A stretch of 33,589 nt of DNA from an uncultured Bacteroidales bacterium (lineage in GTDB: Bacteria > Bacteroidota > Bacteroidia > Bacteroidales > FEN-979). Positions 1 to 8,674 of this stretch are shown here, one piece after another. The stretch is taken from assembly GCA_903925275.1 (NCBI GenBank), contig CAIYES010000410.1, positions 1 through 33,589 of the forward strand, given 5' to 3'. Under the pieces are notes generated by a model that saw nothing but the letters and a program-made list of their open reading frames with translations, ran no database searches and was not told the DNA's origin. Each line of letters starts with the position of its first letter. The first letter of the stretch is position 1. The position numbers and the translations under genes were made by a program.

Positions 1-160
1 AACAACAATACCTCACCCTAAATCCCTCCCCTCAAGGGGAGGGACTTACTATACCTTCTACTTGTTTATCAACGACTTTACCATAATTGCTGCCAAAAAT
101 GGAGAATCTATCTCCCCTTCACCTTCAGGAGAAGGGGTCAGGGGGTTGAGGTGAGTTGTT
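1..160. repeat. Imperfect palindromic C/G-rich intergenic repeat
   Basis: The left end begins AACAAC followed by CCTCACCC, and the right end closes with GAGGTGAGTTGTT at 148-160, so the outer ends are imperfect inverted repeats. Inside are two smaller hairpin-like C-run/G-run palindromes, one around 25-48 and one around 100-145. No ORF fits. Elements of this look (CCTCACCC ... CCCTCCCCT/AGGGGAGGG) are commonly seen between genes in environmental bacterial genomes. The element may extend left of the window. A related single hairpin lies at 6611-6662. Confidence 0.5.
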
Positions 161-172
161 ATACATTTGGCC

Positions 173-739
173 TTACATATAAAATAGCAGGAACAGCGCC
201 GGGAGGATGATTCCGATGGCGGTTAGCCATGCACCACGGCCAAGTATGCCGTTTTTACCACGCAGTACAAAGAGTCCGGTAATTGCGAGGATGATCAATC
301 CAATGGCATAAAGATCTGAAAACCATGTGTATAACTTTTTAAGGTTGTTGTAGTGCAGTAGGTTCATTTCTTTGATCACATATCGTGTTGTTTTCTGCTC
401 CATCTGCGCCTCTCCGGTGTTCAGATCAACATAAACGAATCCTTTGGTAAGAAAAATCTGTATATAACCTTCACCGGTGATATAGCTTTTATAATGTTCT
501 TTTTCCTTTACCTGGTCAAGTATCGAATAAATCCAGGTTTGATCAACCTTTCCATCTTTGGGAAGAGACACTTTAAGGTCGGTGTAGGACTTTCCGTAAT
601 CGGGATGCTGAAAATCGCCGGATTTGAAGTGGTTGAGCACTATGCCGGAGATTGCATATATCAGGGTCATGCCAACACATAAATAGCCGATATCGCGGTG
701 AAGCACATTGTTCCACCGGCGGAGGGTTTTCACCTGCAT
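173..739 (-). CDS. PepSY-associated TM helix domain protein
   Basis: A 188-residue membrane protein. The first hydrophobic segment (about residues 16-37) follows a basic start with RRW and an HRDIG motif typical of PepSY-associated transmembrane proteins. A soluble extracytoplasmic stretch (about 40-135) resembles a PepSY-like fold and includes 'VYVDLNTGEAQ'. Two further helices lie near 140-160 and 168-187. Family knowledge: PepSY_TM-like proteins occur with iron, haem or redox envelope functions; the substrate here cannot be read. The start ATG at 739 lies 2 bp beyond the stop of the upstream lipoprotein gene (stop at 742), so the two are almost certainly co-transcribed and possibly co-translated. 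The family assignment is fairly sure, the role is not. Confidence 0.75.
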   Translation of the reverse strand: MQVKTLRRWNNVLHRDIGYLCVGMTLIYAISGIVLNHFKSGDFQHPDYGKSYTDLKVSLPKDGKVDQTWIYSILDQVKEKEHYKSYITGEGYIQIFLTKGFVYVDLNTGEAQMEQKTTRYVIKEMNLLHYNNLKKLYTWFSDLYAIGLIILAITGLFVLRGKNGILGRGAWLTAIGIILPALFLLFYM

Positions 740-741
740 GG

Positions 742-1296
742 TTATTTCAGTTCAGTGAATTTATCGGCCTCGATGGAGAAAAATGACAAATGATCTTTCC
801 CGCTTTTCTTCAGGTCATCACGTAGCGCGTTGATCTGTTCAAGTTTTTCCTTTGCCCCCTGGTCTTCGTGGCCTTTTGCACCTGTATGAACACCTACATT
901 ATGGTTTTCGACGGGCTTTTTCACTTCGGCTTCCCATTTGTTGAGATATTTGGCGTCGATACGCTCCTCTTTCAGGGTTCCGAAAACACGTACACGGCTC
1001 CCAACAAGGGCGTCATCAAATTTAGCAATAGACGGGCCCGTTGTTACCTCAACGCGAATGCTGTCGGTCCCGTCAACCAGGAACATTCTTTTTCCGCCGT
1101 GTTTGCAAAGGTGAAGTACGGTTCCTTCAATGATTACCGGTTTATCGATGCAACTGTCGGCTTGTTTTTCAAACGTAAGAACGGTCAGTCGGGTGGTATC
1201 GTTTTTTATGTTGGTATCTGCCTTTTTAGTGCCCTGGTTGCAGGCAACGATCGCCAGAAGGATTACGATTAACAGCGGAAAACGTCTTTTTGTCAT
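742..1296 (-). CDS. Lipoprotein with OB-fold-like domain
   Basis: A 184-residue lipoprotein. It has a basic start (MTKRR), a hydrophobic core and a lipobox ending AIVAC with the acylated cysteine at residue 19. Residues ~40-125 ('KPVIIEGTVLHLCKHGG', 'DSIRVEVT', 'GSRVRVFGTLKE') read like an OB-fold beta-barrel of the small periplasmic nucleic-acid/ligand-binding-like class. Inside it is a Cys-Lys-His-Gly-Gly motif that could bind metal (inference). The C-terminal third is charged and helical. It is the first gene of a two-gene unit with the PepSY-type protein downstream (2-bp gap). A one-mismatch version of the TAnnTTTG -7 box lies at 1320-1327 on this strand, at suitable distance from the start. 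The exact role is unknown; the pairing suggests an envelope metal or redox function. Confidence 0.7.
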   Translation of the reverse strand: MTKRRFPLLIVILLAIVACNQGTKKADTNIKNDTTRLTVLTFEKQADSCIDKPVIIEGTVLHLCKHGGKRMFLVDGTDSIRVEVTTGPSIAKFDDALVGSRVRVFGTLKEERIDAKYLNKWEAEVKKPVENHNVGVHTGAKGHEDQGAKEKLEQINALRDDLKKSGKDHLSFFSIEADKFTELK

Positions 1297-1435
1297 AAGA
1301 TCAAGTTTGGTTTATGATGCAAAGATCGCAAATTTGTTGCGATTTTCAAAAATATAATTACTTCAATCCCCCGCCAACATTAACTTACCCGGTGTATCCT
1401 GCTGCATACTCAGTGGTAAAAAAGTAACCGATTCA

Positions 1436-2302
1436 TCATAAATTAATCCTGAAGGTGCCCGCAACCCATATCAAAGCAATCGCTATGATGAAGTACAAAA
1501 TCTGAAACCGGTTGGCGAATATTCTTTTTTCCGATTTCATGATATGGATTTTTGAAAACGATTGTGCTTGATTCAAAACAGAAATTGACAGATAGCCGAG
1601 GCTTAACAGAGACGCGGGCCAAAAAAAACTATAAAACGGCCAGTTGAAAAACATGAGAATGAACGACCCATAAATCCATGGTCTGAAATAAACATTTATC
1701 AGAAATGCTTTTTGATTTTTTCGGTTTTTTAAAAAAACAGATGTATAGGATGCTTTTATAAACAGCCGGGACCAGTAGCGATTGAAAAAGACCAGGATCA
1801 GGAAAACAGCCAGTGCAATCAGCACCCTGACGATGAAAATGTTCACCGACCATTGAAAAGCTACACCTAAGCTGTCGAAAAAGAACACACCGGCTATAAG
1901 GCCGCAAGGGATGGCATTAACCATCAGAAAAGCCATCCAGGCCATAGCGAGCTTGATTTTCCAGCTTGCTGTGGTGATTTTTTTTAGTGTAACGAGTAAC
2001 AGATAGCCAAAAACTGAAAGAATGAGTGGCCCCGAAGCGTAAACGAAATATACCTGATCCAATGTCCAGCTTGTCGCGCTTTCCGATAAATAGTTGATCG
2101 TAAACAGCCTGTATTGGATAGGATACGCAAAAGTTTTTAAGAGGAATGCTGTATGAAAAGTTAGCAAACCCTGCACCAATAAAGCCGCAAATACAAAAAT
2201 GCAGGTTGAAAACAACCTTAGCTCAAAGAGTGCATGCGATGACAGCGGATCCTGATCCGGCATGTCAGTTTGGGCAGCATCCTCTGTTTTCTCAGATTCC
2301 AT
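1436..2302 (-). CDS. Polytopic membrane protein of unknown function
   Basis: I place the start at the ATG ending at 2302 (MESEKTED...), giving 288 residues. A longer in-frame reading to 2365 would overlap the stop of the preceding small gene and add a non-conserved-looking basic leader. After an acidic cytosolic N-terminus of ~25 residues come about seven hydrophobic segments, spread to the C-terminus, with aromatic-rich loops such as 'FFNWPFYSFFWP'. No catalytic motif is visible: the Cys/His/Arg set of exosortases and the HExxH of membrane proteases are absent. It lies 59 bp downstream of the PID-CTERM-like gene on the same strand and may be the third gene of that unit. I do not recognise a family. 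Confidence 0.6.
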   Translation of the reverse strand: MESEKTEDAAQTDMPDQDPLSSHALFELRLFSTCIFVFAALLVQGLLTFHTAFLLKTFAYPIQYRLFTINYLSESATSWTLDQVYFVYASGPLILSVFGYLLLVTLKKITTASWKIKLAMAWMAFLMVNAIPCGLIAGVFFFDSLGVAFQWSVNIFIVRVLIALAVFLILVFFNRYWSRLFIKASYTSVFLKNRKNQKAFLINVYFRPWIYGSFILMFFNWPFYSFFWPASLLSLGYLSISVLNQAQSFSKIHIMKSEKRIFANRFQILYFIIAIALIWVAGTFRINL

Positions 2303-2361
2303 GTTGTAAATATTTAAGTTTGAGTCCACTCCGAAAACTCTTTTGCCTTTTCGGAGCAGGC

Positions 2362-2586
2362 TCAATTTTTAAGTTTTAATTTTTTTCCGGCCATATACCA
2401 TTTCCATACGCCGAATCCGGCAATCAGGGCCAATGAAATGGCTAACCCTCCATCAACCGGGGCGCCGCCGCCCACCGGGCCATTGCCACCGTTGCCTGCG
2501 TTTGAAGGCGGCGCCGGGGGCGGCTGTGCCGGTAAAGTGAAGCTGCCAATCGTTAAGAATGCAAGAATAAAGATTATTTTTTTCAT
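2362..2586 (-). CDS. PID-CTERM-like small sorted protein
   Basis: A 74-residue tripartite mini-protein. It has a signal peptide (residues 1-20, ending LPAQ), a Pro/Gly/Asn-rich linker (21-41), then an APVDGG motif (42-47), one hydrophobic helix (~48-64) and a basic tail (KKLKLKN). This layout matches the C-terminal sorting signal known as PID-CTERM (Pro-Ile-Asp type) in Bacteroidota, with Val in place of Ile. The whole protein is little more than signal, spacer and anchor. It starts 27 bp after the stop of the giant T9SS protein gene (stop 2614) on the same strand, so they are probably one transcript. A frameshifted paralogue with the canonical APIDGG lies at 8436-8674. Function unknown; a surface-anchored or processed peptide is inferred. 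Confidence 0.7.
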   Translation of the reverse strand: MKKIIFILAFLTIGSFTLPAQPPPAPPSNAGNGGNGPVGGGAPVDGGLAISLALIAGFGVWKWYMAGKKLKLKN

Positions 2587-2613
2587 GGTAATAATATTTT
2601 AACGTTTCTATTT

Positions 2614-5600
2614 CTATTTGAAAAAACCTTTTTTAACCAGCAGGACTTTCGTTGTGGTTACCCTGATCACGGCAAACCCGCTCAGGCTGACCGGGATTCT
2701 CGTAAGTTCAAAAAGGGTGACCGGCAGGCTGAAAACAACCTTTCCGGCAGCGTTGAATATTTCAACCAGGGCATTTTCTCCAATTGAACCAGGGGTATAA
2801 ATGTTTACGGTATTATCGAAAATCCAGACATTGCCATTGTCAGTCCGGGGTTCCTCAACACCGGTAGCGCCATTAAAGTGCAGCATGAAACGACCGGCCG
2901 CATTTTCAGCCTGATGGGCAAAGATGTAAGAAGGCTGTTGCCGCAGGTTGATCAACTGGCTGGTGAGCTTATCTTCGAGTTTGATGGACATGTTTGCCGG
3001 GAAACTCTCCAACCCGCTAACGGTAAAGGTTACCTCTCCGGTGTATTTCGTTTCAAAGTTCATTGGTACCGCAGTCTGCACTGAAAACAGCGGCAGGTTG
3101 TTGATGCTGTACTTTTCACTCTCTGAAACAGTATATAGCTGGGGAGCCTTGTCGGTACCGTACATTTTAATACCATCCGTTTGCAGGTCAAAATCAACCG
3201 TGGCCCCCTCATTGAATGCAACAGTAGTGATATCTGAATAGCCGTTTGCTTCGGCCTTAATGCTGAGCTGGTTGCTGATATCCCGGGTAGATTTGTAGAA
3301 AGCCTGCGAACTGTGAACTCGCGCAGCGTTTTTAACGGTAAGCGAAGGTGATGCTTCGTCGCTGACCATCACAATAAAGGCCTGTCCGACGGGAATATAG
3401 TTGGGTACGCCTGTTGGCAGCGTAATGTAATTTCCGGATGCAGCAGACCAAATATAACAACTTCCTGCAACGCCTGGCGAACGGCTCCAAATAGATGCAT
3501 CTCCCCAATTCACTGCCGAAGGATAAGGGTTAGGCACCAGGTTGAAGGTATAGGTTCCGACATGTCCGGTCAAAGCACAACTGAAATCTCCGTTGTTTAG
3601 GTTTGCGATGAAAGTATAATATCCCGGGGCATCATAAGGGTAATAAACCATGTAGCCCTTGTTTAGATTCAATGGGGTTGTTGTTGAGGTTCCCATGGAA
3701 ACCCATTTACCATAATAGTTGCTGTTGGTAACTTCCTGCTGGTTGGCATCCAGTTCATAGAGGTATGAGTCTAAGAACAGATTTGATGTTGGATTGATTT
3801 CCTGTGCCGGAATGGAAACAAAATGGTATTTCCCAGCTCCCAGATCTGTACTTCCTGTAACGTAGATTTCGACAATAGCCGGAACATTGTCCGAATTATG
3901 AATAAGCGAGCCGGTACCGTTTTCATCCGCCTTTAAGTAAAGGCCGTAATCGTTGTTGCTTGAGAGCGTCCCGTTTACAGTAAGCGCCTTTCCGGGATCA
4001 ATCCAAAGTGAGGCTGCCGTTTCAATCGTCAGGTTATTGCAAACCGCAGGTGAACCGGGTGCCTGGTATACAATTGGTTGTTGCGCCGGTGTGCCGGAAA
4101 TGGTAACATTTGACGATGCTGTTGGTATTTGTGCCGGATTCCAGTTTCCGGCGGTATTCCAGTCGGAGGTAGCAGCACCGCCGGTCCATTCCAGCAATAC
4201 ACGTTGCTCCCAGGCACCCATGGTGGGCGGGTTGGCACGTGTTGTACCGGCAAAATCGGTGGTGATGCCAAGTCCATCCAAGCCTGCAAGGGTGGCCGAA
4301 GGTATATAATTAGCAGGGGCCGTGCCGGTTAAGAGGGTAAACAAAGGATTTGTATTGATGCTGTTTCCGTCACTGCCGGTTACGATGGGCACACCTGGTT
4401 GGGGTGTGCCGTTCCAGTAACCCAGTACGCCACCTTCATTGGGTGCAAAATAGTCGTTGTAACCCAGGGTAAGGTTTACATTGTCGCTATAATTAAAATA
4501 AGCCGCGCAGTGCAGGTTGCTGCCACCGGCAGTGGAGCGGGAATTTACAAAAAGGTTGTTCCGGATATCCCTTGACCGGACATTTGTATTGCTGTAAAAA
4601 GCATAAGAAGGATTGGTAACGCCCGAAGCCAGACTACCATCAAGATAAACGGTATTGAAAAAGAGACTGCAGCTTTTTAATGCTGCTCCATTCTCGTAAA
4701 TGCCATAAAGTGTAGTTGCCGTGTTACCGTTTAACGAAACAATGTTGTTGGAAGCAACGAAAGCACCGTCATTAAGCTTCATCCCGTTAATATTAGCAGC
4801 GTTGGTGCCTGAATTAACTGACAGGCTGTGGATAAAGTTGTTACTGATGGTCCCGATCATCGAGGATCCATCATTATAATAGATGCCACATAGCGTGCCG
4901 GCAAACGCCGGATTGCTGTTCGATAAATTATAGATGGTGTTTCCTGAAATGTTATTGACTGCAGTTGCAGAATTGATAATGCAAATACCCGTTGCTGCTG
5001 TTCTGGTTGCAGTACCACTGTTCGTAGCGCTGCCATTGGCATTGGCTATGGTGAGGTCTCGTAAGGTGTTGCCGGTAACCTGGCTGTTGCGGCCCCGAGT
5101 GCAGATACCCTGTACCGTTCCGTATATGGTTGTTGTTGAGTTGGTGGTAGCATTGGTCAGTTTTGAAATGGTATTGTTTTCGATCACTGTTACACCGGTG
5201 GTACTGGACTTGTAAATTCCATAGACCACCTGTTCGCTTGTTGTTGATGCAGAAAGTGCTTGAATGCTGTTTGAGGTGGCATCGTCAACACTGCCAATAA
5301 TGTTGTTGTTACCGGTAAAACTTCCCGAGGAGTTTGAATATATCCCGTAGATATTTGTACAAAGAGTACCTGCATTGTTCGTGGAAATTGAACCGATGCA
5401 GTTGTTATTGCACACCACCGTACCTGTGGATACATTGTAAATCCCATAGAAATTTCCGTCGCCGGTTTTATTCGTATTCAATACAGAGCCGTTACCGGTA
5501 GCCCCACCAATCGTATTCGCGGTAAGGTTCCCAATGTTGTAGTTTGAACTTCCTGCCACATAGATGCCGTAAAAATCATTAAATGTATTGCTCTGCCATT

Positions 5601-6594
5601 GTAAATTCTTGATTGTATTTCCCTGTATGCTGGTTGTTCCTGCGGTATTTGTAGTGATTTTGATGGCATAATAAGTTTTACTATGAACATCTGTGTACTG
5701 ATAACCTCCGCTGCATTGGGGACCTCTTCCGCCGAAGTAATTCCCTGTAATGGAATAGTCGTTCCCTGCTGTGATATTGATGCAGATATAATCACCATCA
5801 TACGTATTACCAATCGATTTTGCAGTGTATTCGTGAAAACTATTGCCCGAAATGGTCCATTGGGTGGTATTCGAACCCAGCGTGATAAACTTGCTAAAGC
5901 CGATTTGAAAGAAATTGTTGTTGCTGATGATGTTGTTACTGTTTTCCTTACCAATTGTTCCTGCTGAATAGACTGCTTGTGGTGTATTCACCACATCATA
6001 ATAATTTGTCATCCTATTATGATCTATTACATTATTATCGTTCCCGGTAGTACCGGCAATGGAAGTCGAAAAAAAGATGATACCACCACTGGCAGCCCTG
6101 GTTAAACCATTAATTTTGCAATATTTCACGGTGTTTCCGGTAGCATCGTTGATAAACCGGATGGTACAACTTGATGAACTGGTAGAAGTATTCAGGTTTT
6201 TGATGGTGAGGTTTGCATCACCTGATTGGTTAATTCGTCCATCAATGGTTACATTATCGGCACCGTTGAGGTCAATAAGCGGCAATGCCACAGATCCGGA
6301 GATGGTGCGGGCGCCATCGGGGCTGATGGTAAGTGAAGTCCACATTCCGGCAGCACCTGTTAAAGCAGTTGCGCCGTCTTCATCGGTTACATCCGCAGTA
6401 ATTGTGATTGTGATGGTTTGGCCGGCCTGGGTGATGCTGTTAAGTGCAGCAAATGCACCATCGGCTTTTGTTAACGAGGTGTAAGTCGCATTTGCGCCAT
6501 TGGAGCCGGAAACGGTAATTTGTGAGATTGCTGTTTGCACGAAAATGCCTGTCGTTAGCGTAAGGACGAGTAAAAAAGTAAATGATTTTTTCAT
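2614..6594 (-). CDS. Giant beta-helix surface protein, T9SS substrate
   Basis: A 1326-residue secreted protein with a signal peptide (1-25, ending AISQ). Residues ~100-690 are rich in Asn/Thr/Ser/Gly with recurring 'NNxI..I' and 'YGIY' strings, typical of right-handed parallel beta-helix repeats. The next ~100 residues repeat a 'SNNFIHSL' style, followed by a 'DWNTAGNWNPAQIP' segment (~790) often found in Bacteroidota T9SS proteins. The last ~75 residues ('NVWIFDNTVNIYTP', 'VEIFNAAGKVVF', 'LSGFAVIRVTT', 'LLVKKGFFK') form a type A sorting domain, so the protein should cross the outer membrane by T9SS and be anchored or released. Role: adhesin- or polysaccharide-interacting surface protein (inference). 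It heads a probable unit with the PID-CTERM-like gene and the polytopic protein. No TAnnTTTG box was found directly upstream. Confidence 0.85.
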   Translation of the reverse strand: MKKSFTFLLVLTLTTGIFVQTAISQITVSGSNGANATYTSLTKADGAFAALNSITQAGQTITITITADVTDEDGATALTGAAGMWTSLTISPDGARTISGSVALPLIDLNGADNVTIDGRINQSGDANLTIKNLNTSTSSSSCTIRFINDATGNTVKYCKINGLTRAASGGIIFFSTSIAGTTGNDNNVIDHNRMTNYYDVVNTPQAVYSAGTIGKENSNNIISNNNFFQIGFSKFITLGSNTTQWTISGNSFHEYTAKSIGNTYDGDYICINITAGNDYSITGNYFGGRGPQCSGGYQYTDVHSKTYYAIKITTNTAGTTSIQGNTIKNLQWQSNTFNDFYGIYVAGSSNYNIGNLTANTIGGATGNGSVLNTNKTGDGNFYGIYNVSTGTVVCNNNCIGSISTNNAGTLCTNIYGIYSNSSGSFTGNNNIIGSVDDATSNSIQALSASTTSEQVVYGIYKSSTTGVTVIENNTISKLTNATTNSTTTIYGTVQGICTRGRNSQVTGNTLRDLTIANANGSATNSGTATRTAATGICIINSATAVNNISGNTIYNLSNSNPAFAGTLCGIYYNDGSSMIGTISNNFIHSLSVNSGTNAANINGMKLNDGAFVASNNIVSLNGNTATTLYGIYENGAALKSCSLFFNTVYLDGSLASGVTNPSYAFYSNTNVRSRDIRNNLFVNSRSTAGGSNLHCAAYFNYSDNVNLTLGYNDYFAPNEGGVLGYWNGTPQPGVPIVTGSDGNSINTNPLFTLLTGTAPANYIPSATLAGLDGLGITTDFAGTTRANPPTMGAWEQRVLLEWTGGAATSDWNTAGNWNPAQIPTASSNVTISGTPAQQPIVYQAPGSPAVCNNLTIETAASLWIDPGKALTVNGTLSSNNDYGLYLKADENGTGSLIHNSDNVPAIVEIYVTGSTDLGAGKYHFVSIPAQEINPTSNLFLDSYLYELDANQQEVTNSNYYGKWVSMGTSTTTPLNLNKGYMVYYPYDAPGYYTFIANLNNGDFSCALTGHVGTYTFNLVPNPYPSAVNWGDASIWSRSPGVAGSCYIWSAASGNYITLPTGVPNYIPVGQAFIVMVSDEASPSLTVKNAARVHSSQAFYKSTRDISNQLSIKAEANGYSDITTVAFNEGATVDFDLQTDGIKMYGTDKAPQLYTVSESEKYSINNLPLFSVQTAVPMNFETKYTGEVTFTVSGLESFPANMSIKLEDKLTSQLINLRQQPSYIFAHQAENAAGRFMLHFNGATGVEEPRTDNGNVWIFDNTVNIYTPGSIGENALVEIFNAAGKVVFSLPVTLFELTRIPVSLSGFAVIRVTTTKVLLVKKGFFK

Positions 6595-6610
6595 AAAATT
6601 TAATTTTTAT

Positions 6611-6662
6611 GACCTCTCCCCCTGCTCCCTCCCCTTAAAGGCGAAGGGATAGGGGTGGGGTC
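6611..6662. repeat. C-run/G-run palindromic intergenic repeat
   Basis: The stretch runs from GACCTCTCCCC to GGGGTGGGGTC and can fold as one imperfect hairpin around CCTTAAAGGCGAAGG. It resembles the inner hairpins of the repeat at 1-160. It lies only ~17 bp upstream of the giant surface-protein start, so it would be in or next to that gene's 5' untranslated region. Confidence 0.5.
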
Positions 6663-7030
6663 ATTTAGGTTAATTCATTTTTAACACGCTAAATAATTAT
6701 TGATTAATCACTTTCGTACCAGTAAAAAGAAAAAGGTGGTAATGATTACCCTTTCGAAGAAATCACTACCGTAGCATCTGTTAAATTTGAAAGCAAATTC
6801 TATAGGTTTGTAATATTAGTTATCGCAGATCATTTTACAATAAACTCCCAGAGAGGGCCTTCTGGTTTTACGAATAGCAATATATGCGCCGGAAAAAGAG
6901 AAAAATAAAAGCGCAAAACAAGATATTGTTATTTAGCTGAAAATGAAAGCGAAAGAAATAGTCTATTTTCAAATTTGAAATCATTCCGGCTGCCGTATTC
7001 TTTGGTAAACAATGTGTTAATTTAAATAAT

Positions 7031-7045
7031 CGCGTATTATACGCG
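7031..7045. promoter_or_regulatory. Perfect inverted repeat, candidate operator
   Basis: CGCGTATTATACGCG is a perfect 6-bp inverted repeat (CGCGTA/TACGCG) around TTA, set in AT-rich DNA between divergent genes. The symmetry and position suit a dimeric regulator site, but no regulator gene is adjacent, so this is a candidate only. Confidence 0.3.
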
Positions 7046-7250
7046 AAAACGCATAGGTTGTAACATAATTAGAACGCCAAACTCTGTTGGAAACAGGCAA
7101 TCAAAAGGCAATCAAAAGGTTGACAAGGTTTCGGCTTGCTTCGGCCTTCGTGGAAAAGAATGTCTGTTTGGGTGTATGTTTTTCCAAATGCTGTCCAAAC
7201 ATCCGGCGTAAATATTAACCTTAATATTTATGGTCAACCGTAAATATTCA

Positions 7251-7258
7251 TATATTTG
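7251..7258 (+). promoter_or_regulatory. Bacteroidota -7 promoter box
   Basis: TATATTTG matches TAnnTTTG, 19 bp before the ATPase start at 7278, implying a very short leader. No strong -33 TTG-type partner is evident. Confidence 0.5.
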
Positions 7259-7277
7259 CCAATAATATCCCTCCATC

Positions 7278-8408
7278 ATGGAAATCAATCGTATATTAAA
7301 AGCACAGATAATCAATGATTTGAAACAACTAAAAAAAGTTGTTCTGCTTTATGGCCCCAGGCAGGCAGGAAAAACGACTTTGTCAAAAAAAATAATTCAG
7401 GAGGTGGGTCTGAAAACTCTGATGGTTAATGCTGACCAATCAAAATATATCGACGTTTTATCAAGCCGGGATTTGGGAAAACTCCGGTCGTTGGTGGCAG
7501 GTTATGAATTGTTGTTTATTGATGAAGGGCAGCGAATTCCTGAAATAGGAATTAACCTTAAAATTCTTCATGATGAATTGCCGGAGTTAAAGATTCTTGT
7601 CACAGGATCTTCCTCCTTTTTACTCTCCGGCCGGGTTTCAGAATCGCTGGCCGGGCGAAAAAAAATCTATACGCTATTACCTGTTTCAATGCAGGAACTT
7701 GCAGGAATTTATAATCCATTCGAATTGAAAGATCAACTTGAAGAGCGGTTAATTTTCGGTTCTTATCCTGAAGTCATTAATATCGTGAACCACTCAGAAA
7801 AAGAAGAATACCTGCGCGACATATCCTCTTCATTTATTTTCAAAGATATCCTGGAGTTGGAGATGATTAAATATCCGTTAAAGATCAGGGAGTTATTGAA
7901 GTTATTGGCATTTCAGATCGGATCACAGGTTTCCATTCATGAACTTGGCACAAAATTGGGGTTGAATCGTGAAACCGTGGAAAGGTATCTTTTTTTGCTT
8001 GAACAATCATTTGTGATATTCAAACTTCCGGCGTTTAGTCATAACCCAAGAAAAGAAATAAGCAAATCACAAAAATATTATTTTTATGATACCGGAATTC
8101 GTAATATATTGATTGACAATATGAAGTCGTTAAATAACCGAAATGATTCCGGTGCATTATGGGAAAACTTTATCATTGCTGAACGACGTAAATATTTACT
8201 ATACCATCAGAAGAATTTCAGTTGTTATTTTTGGCGAACCTATTCAGGAACCGAAATCGATTATGTGGAAGAAGTCGGGTCAGCATATTTTGCATACGAA
8301 ATCAAATCCGGTAAACCGAAAACAAGAATTCCCGTAAGTTGGAGTGGAGAATACGGTTCAAATTATCAGATTATCAGCAAGGAAAATTATTTGGAATTTA
8401 TCTTGTAG
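7278..8408 (+). CDS. AAA ATPase, DUF4143 family
   Basis: A 376-residue cytoplasmic ATPase. The Walker A motif GPRQAGKTT is at residues 26-34, with Lys32. Walker B 'LLFIDEGQR' follows at 78-86, with Asp82 and Glu83, and a sensor-like 'KILVTGSSSF' comes next. The second half ('YYFYDTGIRNIL' then 'ENFIIAERRKYL') is the DUF4143 region. Near the C-terminus 'TEIDYVEE' and 'YEIKSG' resemble the D-ExK core of PD-(D/E)xK nuclease-like folds, as is usual for this family. Length is normal for a complete member. The substrate of this widespread family is not established; many copies sit alone among accessory genes, as here. It is the only plus-strand gene between two minus-strand T9SS units, and converges on the frameshifted PID-CTERM-like gene 27 bp away. 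Confidence 0.9.
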   Translation: MEINRILKAQIINDLKQLKKVVLLYGPRQAGKTTLSKKIIQEVGLKTLMVNADQSKYIDVLSSRDLGKLRSLVAGYELLFIDEGQRIPEIGINLKILHDELPELKILVTGSSSFLLSGRVSESLAGRKKIYTLLPVSMQELAGIYNPFELKDQLEERLIFGSYPEVINIVNHSEKEEYLRDISSSFIFKDILELEMIKYPLKIRELLKLLAFQIGSQVSIHELGTKLGLNRETVERYLFLLEQSFVIFKLPAFSHNPRKEISKSQKYYFYDTGIRNILIDNMKSLNNRNDSGALWENFIIAERRKYLLYHQKNFSCYFWRTYSGTEIDYVEEVGSAYFAYEIKSGKPKTRIPVSWSGEYGSNYQIISKENYLEFIL

Positions 8409-8435
8409 ATTCAAAATACAAAATGATCATTCCGT

Positions 8436-8674
8436 TCATTCATTGTGATAATCTGAAAGCTTCTTTTTTTGCAAGGCTTTAAACAATTTCCATGCGCCAA
8501 AACCAGCTACCATGAACAGTGCGGTGGCAAGCCCTCCATCAATCGGGGCGCCACCGCCACCCACCGGGCCATTGCCACCGTTGCCTGCGTTTGAAGACGG
8601 CACCGGAAGCGGCTGTGCCAGGATGGTTATGCTGCCAATTGTTAAGAATGCGAGAATAAAGATAACTTTTTCAT
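8436..8674 (-). pseudogene. Frameshifted PID-CTERM-like gene (paralogue of 2362-2586)
   Basis: Read from ATG at 8674, the frame reaches a stop after ten codons. Restoring one A to the A-run after ATG opens a full reading frame to the stop at 8436-8438. The restored product has a signal peptide (VIFILAFLTIGSITILAQ), a Pro/Ser/Asn/Gly linker, the canonical APIDGG motif, a hydrophobic helix (ATALFMVAGFGAWKLF) and a basic tail. It parallels the intact 74-residue protein throughout, and the two genes share an identical 37-bp block (8560-8596 and 2471-2507). Like its paralogue it lies downstream of a large T9SS protein gene on the same strand (stop at 8829). The single-base loss may be real decay, a phase-variable homopolymer or an assembly error. 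Confidence 0.75.

Larger units (their letters stand above)
6595..7277. other. Non-coding divergent intergenic region
   Basis: This 683-bp AT-rich gap separates the divergently transcribed giant surface protein (minus) and the AAA ATPase (plus). It holds a C/G hairpin repeat (6611-6662), a perfect short inverted repeat (7031-7045), an 11-bp direct duplication (7096-7117) and a TAnnTTTG box (7251-7258). No convincing coding sequence is visible on either strand. Confidence 0.7.

Noticed and set aside
868..1272. A 134-codon plus-strand ORF
   Set aside because: It lies wholly antisense to the well-supported lipoprotein gene (lipobox, coupling to the next gene) and has no protein-like features.
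1436..2302. Exosortase or membrane protease acting on the PID-CTERM-like protein
   Set aside because: No conserved Cys-His-Arg set or HExxH motif could be placed in its membrane segments.
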